From Pseudobutyrivibrio ruminis CF1b (lineage in GTDB: Bacteria; Bacillota; Clostridia; Lachnospirales; Lachnospiraceae), in NCBI RefSeq assembly GCF_000424005.1, contig NZ_KE384121.1, forward strand, positions 19,626 to 83,625: 64,000 nt of DNA. The letters run 5' to 3'. The translations under genes and the position numbers were made by a program. Under the pieces are notes generated by a model that worked only from the letters and a program-made list of their open reading frames with translations, made no database searches and was not told where the DNA came from. Every line of letters starts with the position of its first letter. The stretch's first letter is position 1. Shown one piece after another: positions 33,917 through 41,306 of the stretch.

Positions 33917-34798
33917 TTATATCAAATCCAAGGTCATTTGCTCATATTTTTCTGGCAAGTCATTCATGTAGCTAAAACAATCATTAGGCTTGTAGAGGAT
34001 TTTGTTTGCTTTACTGGTATCTTCGAGAAGCTTCATAAGCCTTTGGCTGTTAGGGCTTGGCACATCGTAGGCATTGCCATAGGTATTTATGTATTTTTCT
34101 TTCAGACCAGGGAAATGCTTGTCCAGTGCCTCGTAGAAATACTCTCTGTCACCATCTCTTAAGGTCACCCCCATTCCAAAACAGATGATTCCTTTCACTC
34201 CCACACGAATACATTCCTGTAATATCGCATTTACATTTTCCTCTGTGTCGTTTATAAAAGGAAGTATTGGCGTGAGCCAGACTATTGTGGGGATGCCACG
34301 ATTTTGCATCTCCTCTAACACCTGTATCCTGCGTTTCGTGTTGCAGACATTTGGCTCTATGATGGAACACAGGTTGTCATCATAGGTGGTCAGGGTCATT
34401 TGAACCACTGCCTTAGCCTTTCGATTTATTTCCTCCAGGAGGTCTATGTCTCTGAGGATTCTGTCTGACTTTGTCTGGATGGCTATTCCGAATTCATATC
34501 TGGAGATGATTTCCAGGCATTGTCTTGTAAGCTGCAGCTGCTCTTCGCAGTGCATGTATGGGTCCGACATGGCACCTGTGCCTATCATGCATCGCTTTCT
34601 TTTAGATTTAAGGGCTGCTTCCAAAAGCTCTGGGGCATTTTGCTTCACTTCGATATCCTCGAAGGCATGGGTAAACTGATAGCATTTACTTCTGCTATCA
34701 CAATAAATACAGCCATGAGTACACCCACGATATATATTCATACCGCTACGCCCGCCACCATTTGCAGTTAATATCCCCTTCGCATTTACGAAATGCAT
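33917..34798 (-). CDS. SPL-family radical SAM protein
   Basis: A 293-residue radical SAM protein. The cluster motif is CTHGCIYC (Cys26, Cys30, Cys33), followed by segments typical of the spore-photoproduct-lyase-like family (IGTGAMSDPY, QTKS, MTLTT, EP). GGAGGGG precedes the ATG. It lies in a run of small enzyme genes next to nfo. Actual DNA photoproduct repair cannot be concluded; many family members have unknown substrates. Confidence 0.85.
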   Translation of the reverse strand: MHFVNAKGILTANGGGRSGMNIYRGCTHGCIYCDSRSKCYQFTHAFEDIEVKQNAPELLEAALKSKRKRCMIGTGAMSDPYMHCEEQLQLTRQCLEIISRYEFGIAIQTKSDRILRDIDLLEEINRKAKAVVQMTLTTYDDNLCSIIEPNVCNTKRRIQVLEEMQNRGIPTIVWLTPILPFINDTEENVNAILQECIRVGVKGIICFGMGVTLRDGDREYFYEALDKHFPGLKEKYINTYGNAYDVPSPNSQRLMKLLEDTSKANKILYKPNDCFSYMNDLPEKYEQMTLDLI

Positions 34799-34809
34799 CT
34801 TCCCCTCCG

Positions 34810-35451
34810 TTAGTTATTCCATGCGTATTCCATCATGTCTATGCCAGGCTTGCCACTCCGGATTTTCTCGATTTCTTTGGTGCAAAAATCTATAGCCTCG
34901 TTGATGAACTCATCTGACATTTCTTTTGTGAAAAAGAAAATAGGCTCTTCTTTGATTGGCTGGAAGTAGTAGTTTAGGTTGGCCATAAAATTTGGCAGAT
35001 CAAAATCGCTGATTTGGTTGAGATCCTCGTTGGCAAAATCCTCCGGTATCACAACGTCATTCTCTAGCTGATACTTGTTTATCACATACTGATTTACAAT
35101 CCCATAATCCTTATGCAATCGCTCTACATTGCCCTGTTTATGCGGGTTCCAGCTATGCCTAACATATACATATTGCCTGTAAAGGGCATCTTGAACCAGG
35201 TGAAGATAGTAACCCATGTACAGGTCATCAGAAAGCATCTTCTCTCCAAACTCTTGCCTGTATCTGTCAAAGTCGTAGGTCTTCTTTGTACCCTCATTAA
35301 CAAAGATTTTTAAGTGGGCATTCCTTTCCTTCTCGCCTTTAATCCCTGCATCTACTAGGATGGCACCAAACTTAAGCCTGTTCGTATCAGTAAAATCTAT
35401 TTTTTTTGTTAGCTCATTTGTTATCGCCAAGTGCATTATGCTTGAAGCCAT
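34810..35451 (-). CDS. Zinc-dependent phospholipase C-like protein
   Basis: This 213-residue helical protein has spaced His/Asp residues (SIMHLAITNEL, GAILVDAG, NAHLKIF, YYLHLVQDALYRQYVYVRH), resembling the metal-binding pattern of the zinc-dependent phospholipase C / S1-P1 nuclease fold. No signal peptide. Its start overlaps the end of the acetyltransferase gene by 16 bp, with GGAGAAG as ribosome site inside that gene. The family has no settled function in Firmicutes. Confidence 0.6.
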   Translation of the reverse strand: MASSIMHLAITNELTKKIDFTDTNRLKFGAILVDAGIKGEKERNAHLKIFVNEGTKKTYDFDRYRQEFGEKMLSDDLYMGYYLHLVQDALYRQYVYVRHSWNPHKQGNVERLHKDYGIVNQYVINKYQLENDVVIPEDFANEDLNQISDFDLPNFMANLNYYFQPIKEEPIFFFTKEMSDEFINEAIDFCTKEIEKIRSGKPGIDMMEYAWNN

Positions 35452-35924
35452 TTTTTCTTCTCCAAATGATAGTATTTAAAATCGCCCTCTTGCTTGATAA
35501 ATTCGAATCCCAGCTTATCGAGGATATGCTGACTCCTTGTGTTTTTTACAATGATATCAGCATTTACTTTTTCCAGTCCTAGCTCATCAAAAGCATATTG
35601 AATAGCCTGTCGCTCAGCTTCTGTTCCATAGCCCTTGCATTTGAAATCATCATTTTGCATATGGATACTGAGTTCACATTCTTTATTATCAAAATCAATT
35701 TGCTTCAGCTGAACTTCACCAATTGGCTTATCTTCAAGCATTATGGCAAACAGTATTCTTGTTGGCTCCTGTTTGGAATCAAAATATTTATCAACCTTTT
35801 CTGGGCTGTATTCAAACGGCTTGAACATTGACATATCCATAAAAATAGCATCATCATTCTGCCAACCTTTATAAAGCTCATGACAAAGCTCTCTGGTCAT
35901 CTTTTGTAATCTAATCTTCTGCAT
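35436..35924 (-). CDS. GNAT-family N-acetyltransferase
   Basis: This 162-residue protein of the RimJ-like GNAT group has the acetyl-CoA pyrophosphate loop KCKGYGTEAE at about 94-103 and the following NxRSxHIxxKLGFE helix region. It is encoded five bases after the MazG-like gene and overlaps the next gene. The substrate is unknown. Confidence 0.88.
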   Translation of the reverse strand: MQKIRLQKMTRELCHELYKGWQNDDAIFMDMSMFKPFEYSPEKVDKYFDSKQEPTRILFAIMLEDKPIGEVQLKQIDFDNKECELSIHMQNDDFKCKGYGTEAERQAIQYAFDELGLEKVNADIIVKNTRSQHILDKLGFEFIKQEGDFKYYHLEKKKWLQA

Positions 35925-35928
35925 GTCT

Positions 35929-36255
35929 CTACCATCTCTTCATGTTTGTCTCAAATTTATTCTCATATGCAACTTTAAGCTCATCTGCTGTAATCCCAAA
36001 GCATTGCATCACGTCATTGTAGTACATGAGGACATCTGCCATCTCTTCCACAAGGTGGTGTCTAAGTTCGGCATCATTGCAGGCTTTTGTCCCACCATTC
36101 TTTTTAACAATGTCTATGACTTCACCAATTTCTCCAACCATCCACAGCAGCTTATTCTTCCCCGTCTCCGGACCAATAGGCTCCCATTTATCTTTATATT
36201 TATCCTGAAGCTGTCTTTGCATTTCCTGCATCTCATTAATTGTAAAATCCGCCAT
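35929..36255 (-). CDS. MazG-like nucleotide pyrophosphohydrolase
   Basis: This 108-residue all-alpha NTP pyrophosphatase-type protein has the acidic metal motif in MVGEIGEVIDIVKK and EEMADVLMYYND (EExxE...ExxD pattern). ATG 36255 follows GGGAGAAG; the longer frame extends into the preceding terminator. Likely role is removal of non-canonical or excess nucleotides. Confidence 0.85.
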   Translation of the reverse strand: MADFTINEMQEMQRQLQDKYKDKWEPIGPETGKNKLLWMVGEIGEVIDIVKKNGGTKACNDAELRHHLVEEMADVLMYYNDVMQCFGITADELKVAYENKFETNMKRW

Positions 36256-36279
36256 TATCTTCTCCCTAAATAATAATTC

Positions 36280-36307
36280 AATTTTGGCAGGTTTAACTGC
36301 CAAAATT
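36280..36307 (-). terminator. Hairpin after nuclease-like gene B
   Basis: Perfect arms AATTTTGGCAG and CTGCCAAAATT flank a six-base loop 11 bases past the stop codon. The T content after it is only moderate. Confidence 0.65.
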
Positions 36308-36317
36308 AGTATCTATG

Positions 36318-37133
36318 TCAAATACAATACTTCTTAATCTTGTTCTCTACACTTTTAGCATCAAATGGTTTATCCTCTGATTCCATTGATATTAAAAGGT
36401 TATCTCCCACATTATACCCATTTTGTTCATATATGGCTATTTTTTCGAAGTTTTTCCTAGCATAATCTACATCTCCAAGCATTCCCAAATGCTCCCAATA
36501 AATAGTCTTCCGCTTCCTCACATTTAATATCACAAAATCAGGATAGACTGTATATCTGCTATTAAGCTCAAGCAATGGCTCATAGCGATATGGCACATTA
36601 TATTTATCCAGCAAGTCTGCAATTATCTTTTCAGATTTTGATCTAACATAAACACCTTGTGAGGTATAGTACTTACCATCGCTTGGGAATGGATTCTGAT
36701 TACCTGTATGCTCTTCCAGCCATCTTTGAATATACATTTCATCTGGCTCTATAATGGGGATTATCATTTTTTTCTTGGCTTCAGGCATATCCTCATATAG
36801 CTTAGTTATTATCTCTATATCATAAGTATTTATAATTTGCTCAAGCTTAGTCTTCTGCATTTCTAAAATATTTACAGCAGCCATTTCATAATCCTTTTGA
36901 ATAATTTTATTCACAAGCCTCAACTGCTTCTTGCCGGCATATTTCTTTATTCCAGTGCTTCTATCAACCAGATAATATTGTGTGCTACCGTGACTTTTAG
37001 AAACATTTACTTTAAAGTCAGGAATATCTTTTAGCTTTGCGATATTTCTATTCCCTTTTGCTATCAGATTTTCTATTTCATTCAATTGCTTTACTAAGTC
37101 CATTTTATAATTTTTCAACAGCCATTCCTCCAT
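36318..37133 (-). CDS. Nuclease-like protein B, paralogue of the gene at 3314
   Basis: This 271-residue protein aligns gaplessly with protein A over its full length. The C-terminal PD-(D/E)XK-like residues are the same: Glu168 (YVRSKSE), Glu185, Glu189, Asp199 (YPDF) and Glu214 (IYWEHLG). Identity is highest in residues 160-240 and low in 81-130. ATG 37133 gives the same length as protein A but has no upstream ribosome site; TTG at 37118, eight bases after GGAGG, is a credible alternative. A leader of about 420 nt with ten octamers precedes it. Function unknown; DNA cleavage or sequence-specific binding to its own array is inferred. Confidence 0.75.
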   Translation of the reverse strand: MEEWLLKNYKMDLVKQLNEIENLIAKGNRNIAKLKDIPDFKVNVSKSHGSTQYYLVDRSTGIKKYAGKKQLRLVNKIIQKDYEMAAVNILEMQKTKLEQIINTYDIEIITKLYEDMPEAKKKMIIPIIEPDEMYIQRWLEEHTGNQNPFPSDGKYYTSQGVYVRSKSEKIIADLLDKYNVPYRYEPLLELNSRYTVYPDFVILNVRKRKTIYWEHLGMLGDVDYARKNFEKIAIYEQNGYNVGDNLLISMESEDKPFDAKSVENKIKKYCI

Positions 37134-37145
37134 AATCAACTACAT

Positions 37146-37455
37146 TTACGGGCGAAGCAAATAGATTACCTTTTTTACCCGTAAGTTTAAAAACACTAAA
37201 AAAATTTTTACGGGTATTATTTATAACTCCTGCAATATACCCGTAAATATTCCATCTTTTCACAGCATTTCCTCATTATCCTAAAGTAACCTGCTCTCAA
37301 TTTACGGGTGAATTCAGCCATTCAATATACTCACCCGTAACAACTTTTATTTCTTACGGGTAAAACTTACATTGGAGTCAATCCCGCCCGTAACCCTCAA
37401 AAACAACAATTTAAATTTACGGGTGCAGAGACAGTAAATAGCAATTTACCCGTAA
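37146..37455. repeat. Alternating octamer array B (TTACGGGT / ACCCGTAA)
   Basis: Ten copies start at 37146 (TTACGGGC), 37177, 37208, 37239, 37302, 37333, 37354, 37386 (GCCCGTAA), 37417 and 37448. Forward TTACGGG(T/C) and reverse (A/G)CCCGTAA alternate without exception. Steps are 31, 31, 31, 63, 31, 21, 32, 31 and 31 bp. Divided by 10.4 bp per turn every position is within about 0.1 turn of an integer, so all copies lie on one DNA face. Intervening sequences (13, 23-24 or 55 nt) are unrelated. The array begins 12 bases from the ATG of gene B and lies wholly inside its predicted leader. Confidence 0.95.
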
Positions 37456-37558
37456 ATCCATTCTTCAACATCAAAAAATAAATTGGAAAACTTTGGCGAA
37501 ATGAAATAATCTGCCATGACAGTGATAAATTAACATCACCTTTCAAACGATAGATAGA

Positions 37559-37587
37559 AATATAACTCCCTGCCAATAAAATGTCAA
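37559..37587 (-). promoter_or_regulatory. Strong sigma-A promoter for leader B
   Basis: TTGACA (37582-37587) and TATATT (37559-37564) with a 17-bp spacer on the minus strand are identical in hexamers and spacing to the promoter at locus A. Predicted start near 37552 places array B entirely within the 5' leader. Confidence 0.75.
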
Positions 37588-37620
37588 GTCATCTGATGAC
37601 TGCATCCCCACAAAATAAAA

Positions 37621-37646
37621 AAGAGAGCCGATTTCTCGGCTCTCTT
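37621..37646 (-). terminator. Terminator after P-loop/GNAT gene
   Basis: AAGAGAGCCG...CGGCTCTCTT is followed by TTTTTATTTT on the minus strand; it isolates locus B from the gene upstream. Confidence 0.9.
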
Positions 37647-37674
37647 GAAGATATCTATTCAAAATAATCCATAT

Positions 37675-38781
37675 TTACTTTATTTCCTTTGAATACAGGA
37701 AATCATCGTCGCCACCATAATTAGTAATCTCTTTTACGAAGGAATATCCAAAGTGTTCGTATAATCCGGCGTTTTCCCAAGGTGTAGGAATATAGCTTCT
37801 TGTAAATCCCTGCTCCTTCAGATACTCATTGGCATAATCAATCAGCTTTCCGCTTATTCTGTGTCCGCGGTATTCTTCTGTCACAAACACACAGGATACC
37901 CAAGGATATAGTTCTGGCAAAGGATAATAATCCTCTTTCATAACAGATGCCATTCCGATTATATTACCGTTAGCCTTTGCTACGAACATGGTCTCCCAAT
38001 CAGAAAACTCCCAGTTTCTCACAAGGTTTGCGATATGCTCCTTTACTTCAATCCATGAACAGCCCTCTATAAACTTCAATAAATCATCTGCCAACGGTGT
38101 ACCTTTATCAACCTTTTGTATCTCAAAGTCCTCAGGTAAACACCATCCGAAATGCTTGGCAACAAGATTCGCTGTTTCCTCAACAGTTCTGTTTTCGTCA
38201 CGCTCAAGCCAGAAGTAATCGCTGTTTTTGATAGAATTATAAGGATTGGCATTCAAAGAGCATAGAGTTTCATTACAGTTTGCCTTTGCCGCCTCAGGAT
38301 TAGTAGTACTTTCTATAAATTCCTTAAAGCCCTGATGGTCTAGTCTGTTGCAATACTCATCAACTATATCAACAGGCTCTCGAAGCATGAATGCTATTCT
38401 TGATGGCTCAGTTAATGTCTTTGCCTGGTCTAGTGTCAAATGGCAATCACAAATAACAGGCCCATTCTGAGATAATCTTATAAGATCCAATAGAACAAAA
38501 TCCAACTGCTCCCTTGTGTTATCAAGTAACCACTGCTTATACTCCTCTGGCTCTCTGCCAAAGAACTCATCTGCGCTTTCAAAGCTTTTATTCATGTTTG
38601 GCTGATGCTCTTTATCCGATAAAGCCTGATGAACTGGAAAATGCTCATCAATATCATAAACTGGAATACCAAACTTCTCGCCAAGTGCTTTTGAAACTGT
38701 TGTCTTGCCTCCGCAAGGTGTACCTGTAATAAAGTAAACGTTTCTTAAATACTCTTTAATTATATTGTCCTGAAATATCAT
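37675..38781 (-). CDS. Fusion of P-loop nucleotide kinase-like and GNAT acetyltransferase domains
   Basis: In this 368-residue protein residues 14-215 form a P-loop kinase-like domain with Walker A GTPCGGKTT (20-28) and a DxDEHF motif near 43. Residues about 228-365 form a GNAT domain with WVSCVFVTEEYRGHRISGKLI as acetyl-CoA motif and a C-terminal YEHFGYSFV strand. AAGGAG precedes the ATG. The two activities probably act on the same small molecule, as in antibiotic- or metabolite-modifying fusions, but no substrate is evident. Confidence 0.8.
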   Translation of the reverse strand: MIFQDNIIKEYLRNVYFITGTPCGGKTTVSKALGEKFGIPVYDIDEHFPVHQALSDKEHQPNMNKSFESADEFFGREPEEYKQWLLDNTREQLDFVLLDLIRLSQNGPVICDCHLTLDQAKTLTEPSRIAFMLREPVDIVDEYCNRLDHQGFKEFIESTTNPEAAKANCNETLCSLNANPYNSIKNSDYFWLERDENRTVEETANLVAKHFGWCLPEDFEIQKVDKGTPLADDLLKFIEGCSWIEVKEHIANLVRNWEFSDWETMFVAKANGNIIGMASVMKEDYYPLPELYPWVSCVFVTEEYRGHRISGKLIDYANEYLKEQGFTRSYIPTPWENAGLYEHFGYSFVKEITNYGGDDDFLYSKEIK

Positions 38782-38926
38782 TTCGATTCTCCTTATATAA
38801 ATAGTTTTTTAGTTTCGAGTTGATCGAAGCATGAAACTATTCAATAAGTCTCATGCTTTTAGATATTTCTTAACTTTAAAAACATTACCATTTCATTTTC
38901 CTCCAATTTGTTATTTCATTAAAAAA
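38782..38926 (-). other. Leader region of the P-loop/GNAT gene with a possible short peptide
   Basis: On the minus strand GGAGG (near 38901) is followed eight bases later by a ten-codon frame (MVMFLKLRNI), then a hairpin GCATGA...TCATGC and an inverted repeat around TTCGATCAACTCGAA. This could be a leader-peptide attenuator or chance. No promoter hexamers are convincing. Confidence 0.3.
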
Positions 38927-38959
38927 GCCGTGCTACGAACTATACATTCATAGCACGAC
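38927..38959 (-). terminator. Terminator after guaA
   Basis: Arms GTCGTGCTA and TAGCACGGC are followed by TTTTTT on the minus strand, about 60 bases past the guaA stop. Confidence 0.85.
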
Positions 38960-39020
38960 TATTTGTTTATACCACAAAACTAATCAAATGTCACGTTTTT
39001 CTCAGTATGAAGATTTTTGT

Positions 39021-40568
39021 TTATTCCATCTCCACTGTTCCAGGTGGCTTAGAAGTCAAATCGTACATTACGCGGTTAACGCCCTTTACCTCGTTTATGA
39101 TACGACTCATAACACGCTGAAGTACTTCGAATGGGATTTCTGAAGCTTCTGCTGTCATGAAGTCTACAGTCTCAACTGCACGGAGCACTACTGCGTAATC
39201 GTAAGTACGCTCGTCGCCCATAACACCTACAGAGCGCATGTTTGAAAGGGCTGCGAAATACTGATCTGGAAGCTTTGCAAGACCAGCTTCAGCAAGCTCA
39301 GTACGATAAATATAATCAGCATCCTGAACGATGCGAACCTTCTCAGCTGTAACCTCTCCGATGATACGGATACCAAGACCTGGGCCTGGGAATGGCTGAC
39401 GGAATACAAGATACTCAGGTAATCCAAGCTCAAGACCAACCTTACGAACTTCATCCTTGAAAAGGTTTCTAAGTGGCTCGATGATTTCCTTGAAATCAAC
39501 ATAATCTGGAAGGCCACCTACGTTGTGGTGAGACTTGATAACTACTGACTCGCCGCCAAGTCCTGACTCTACAACGTCTGGGTAGATAGTTCCCTGTGCA
39601 AGGAAATCAACAGTGCCAATCTTCTTAGCCTCTTCCTCGAATACACGGATGAATTCCTCACCGATAATCTTACGCTTCTGCTCTGGCTCCTCTACGCCAG
39701 CAAGCTTTGCGTAATAACGGTCTGCTGCGTTAACACGAATGAAGTTGATATCAAATGAACCAGCTGGACCAAATACGCCCTCAACCTCATCGCCCTCGTT
39801 CTTACGAAGAAGACCGTGATCTACAAATACGCATGTAAGCTGCTTGCCGATAGCTTTTGCAAGAAGTGCTGCAAGTACAGATGAATCAACACCACCCGAA
39901 AGTGCAAGCAATACCTTACCATCGCCAACCTGCTCACGAATCTCGCCGATAGTCTGCTCAACGAATGAATCCATGCGCCAAGTACCTGCTGTACCGCAGA
40001 TATTACGAACAAAGTTAAATAAAATGTCCTTACCCTGAACAGTGTGAAGCACCTCTGGGTGGAACTGAATTGCATAAAGCTTCTTCTCCTCACAAGCTGA
40101 TGCTGCAACTGGGCAGTCTGCTGTGTGGGCAATTATTTCAAAACCAGGAGCTACCTTGCTGATGTAGTCGAAGTGACTCATCCAAACGATAGTTGATTTT
40201 TCAACGCCTGCGAATAAAGTATCGCCTGCTCCATCAATATAAGTCTTAGTCTTACCATATTCACGGACTGGGGCCTTTTCAACCTTTCCTCCAAGCACAT
40301 GCATCATAAGCTGTGCGCCATAGCAAAGACCAAGCACAGGTATTCCTAACTCGAAAAGCTCCTTAGTGTAAGTAGGGGCACCTTCCTCATAGCATGAATT
40401 TGGACCACCTGTAAGGATGATTCCCTTAGGATTCATTTCTTTGATTTGTTCAAGCGGGGTACGATAAGAATAGATTTCACAATAGACGTTACATTCTCTG
40501 ACACGGCGGGCTACAAGCTGATTGTACTGACCGCCAAAGTCAATAACGATGACTTTTTCCTGGTTCAT
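39021..40568 (-). CDS. guaA: GMP synthase (glutamine-hydrolysing)
   Basis: This 515-residue enzyme converts XMP to GMP. The class I glutamine amidotransferase domain (1-200) has Cys82 in GLCYGAQ and the His-x-Glu motif in QFHPEV. The ATP pyrophosphatase domain has the PP-loop [10 protein letters not shown] near 222-231 and the dimerisation domain ends in [20 protein letters not shown] precedes the ATG, and a promoter lies at 40612-40640. Confidence 0.97.
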   Translation of the reverse strand: MNQEKVIVIDFGGQYNQLVARRVRECNVYCEIYSYRTPLEQIKEMNPKGIILTGGPNSCYEEGAPTYTKELFELGIPVLGLCYGAQLMMHVLGGKVEKAPVREYGKTKTYIDGAGDTLFAGVEKSTIVWMSHFDYISKVAPGFEIIAHTADCPVAASACEEKKLYAIQFHPEVLHTVQGKDILFNFVRNICGTAGTWRMDSFVEQTIGEIREQVGDGKVLLALSGGVDSSVLAALLAKAIGKQLTCVFVDHGLLRKNEGDEVEGVFGPAGSFDINFIRVNAADRYYAKLAGVEEPEQKRKIIGEEFIRVFEEEAKKIGTVDFLAQGTIYPDVVESGLGGESVVIKSHHNVGGLPDYVDFKEIIEPLRNLFKDEVRKVGLELGLPEYLVFRQPFPGPGLGIRIIGEVTAEKVRIVQDADYIYRTELAEAGLAKLPDQYFAALSNMRSVGVMGDERTYDYAVVLRAVETVDFMTAEASEIPFEVLQRVMSRIINEVKGVNRVMYDLTSKPPGTVEME

Positions 40569-40611
40569 TAGTCGCTCCTTTGAAATTATAATTGATATTT
40601 AAATTTCCTAT

Positions 40612-40640
40612 ATAATATATGCTTTTCCCTTTTTCTTCAA
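40612..40640 (-). promoter_or_regulatory. guaA promoter
   Basis: TTGAAG (40635-40640), a 17-bp spacer, and TATTAT (40612-40617) on the minus strand, about 45 bases before the guaA start. No purine riboswitch fold is recognisable in this short leader. Confidence 0.65.
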
Positions 40641-40721
40641 CAGTTAATATTAATAATTTATTCTTCGTATCCGATAACGTATATAGAAATATGTAACTAT
40701 GCAGGGTTTCAGGAGCTTCAT

Positions 40722-41222
40722 ATGAGTATAAGTGTTACCAATTCCCTTTCACTAAGATTATATTATGGACAGTACTCAGCACTTGTAAAAGGTTCAACCA
40801 GAAAGGATGCCACTGTAGGCACTCTCTCTTTTGCCGATGCAAGTGCCCTTCGTAATGCTGTCAGAAGACTCCAGGACTACAAGTTTGAAGATGGGACCGA
40901 GGCTGAAATTCAGGAAAAACTCAAGGCATTCTCTGATGCTGTTAATAATACGCTGGATTCCGGGGCAAACTATGCGGGTAACAGCACATCTGTAAAGAAT
41001 GCTGTATCGAAGATAAAAAATCTCAATAAAGAATACGCATCTGACTTAAAGAAAATCGGAATCACTGTGGATAAAGACGGCTCCATGTCTGTTTATGAAT
41101 CTGCTTCCAAGCTATATAGTAAAGAAAAATTCTCAAAGTTCTTCGACAAAGATTCCAAGTATTTAAACGACCTTTACAGCGCTGCCCAAAGAATCACACG
41201 CCGCGTGGACGTAAGGATTTAA
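40722..41222 (+). CDS. Uncharacterised helical protein
   Basis: A 166-residue protein with no signal peptide. It is mainly helical, with a short segment, KKIGITVDKDGSMSV, reminiscent of a motif in flagellar cap/hook-associated proteins, followed by YESASKLY. AGGAG lies six bases before the ATG. It is divergent from guaA and upstream of trkA. I do not recognise the family; the flagellar resemblance is weak and no flagellar genes are in view. Confidence 0.7.
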   Translation: MSISVTNSLSLRLYYGQYSALVKGSTRKDATVGTLSFADASALRNAVRRLQDYKFEDGTEAEIQEKLKAFSDAVNNTLDSGANYAGNSTSVKNAVSKIKNLNKEYASDLKKIGITVDKDGSMSVYESASKLYSKEKFSKFFDKDSKYLNDLYSAAQRITRRVDVRI

Positions 41223-41235
41223 CTTGAACTTTTGC

Positions 41236-41278
41236 CCCATATAGATTACATTATCATATGGGAGATTATGTAATCTCC
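41236..41278 (+). promoter_or_regulatory. Mutually exclusive stems in the trkA leader
   Basis: Three overlapping helices can form: CCCATAT/ATATGGG (41236-41262), AGATTACAT/ATGTAATCT (41243-41276), and GGAGATT/AATCTCC (41261-41278). Overlap makes them alternatives, as in a small RNA switch or a terminator-antiterminator pair. It ends 28 bases before the trkA start. Confidence 0.45.
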
Positions 41279-41306
41279 TAATACTATTTTGGAGGCATTT
41301 TCTAAG

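Noticed and set aside
37146..37455. REP/BIME-type palindromic repeats with a RAYT transposase
   Set aside because: The adjacent protein has no HUH/Y1 transposase motif, and the octamers are evenly phased single half-sites, not compact REP hairpins.
40569..40721. Purine riboswitch before guaA
   Set aside because: The leader after the promoter is too short and has no three-way-junction pattern.
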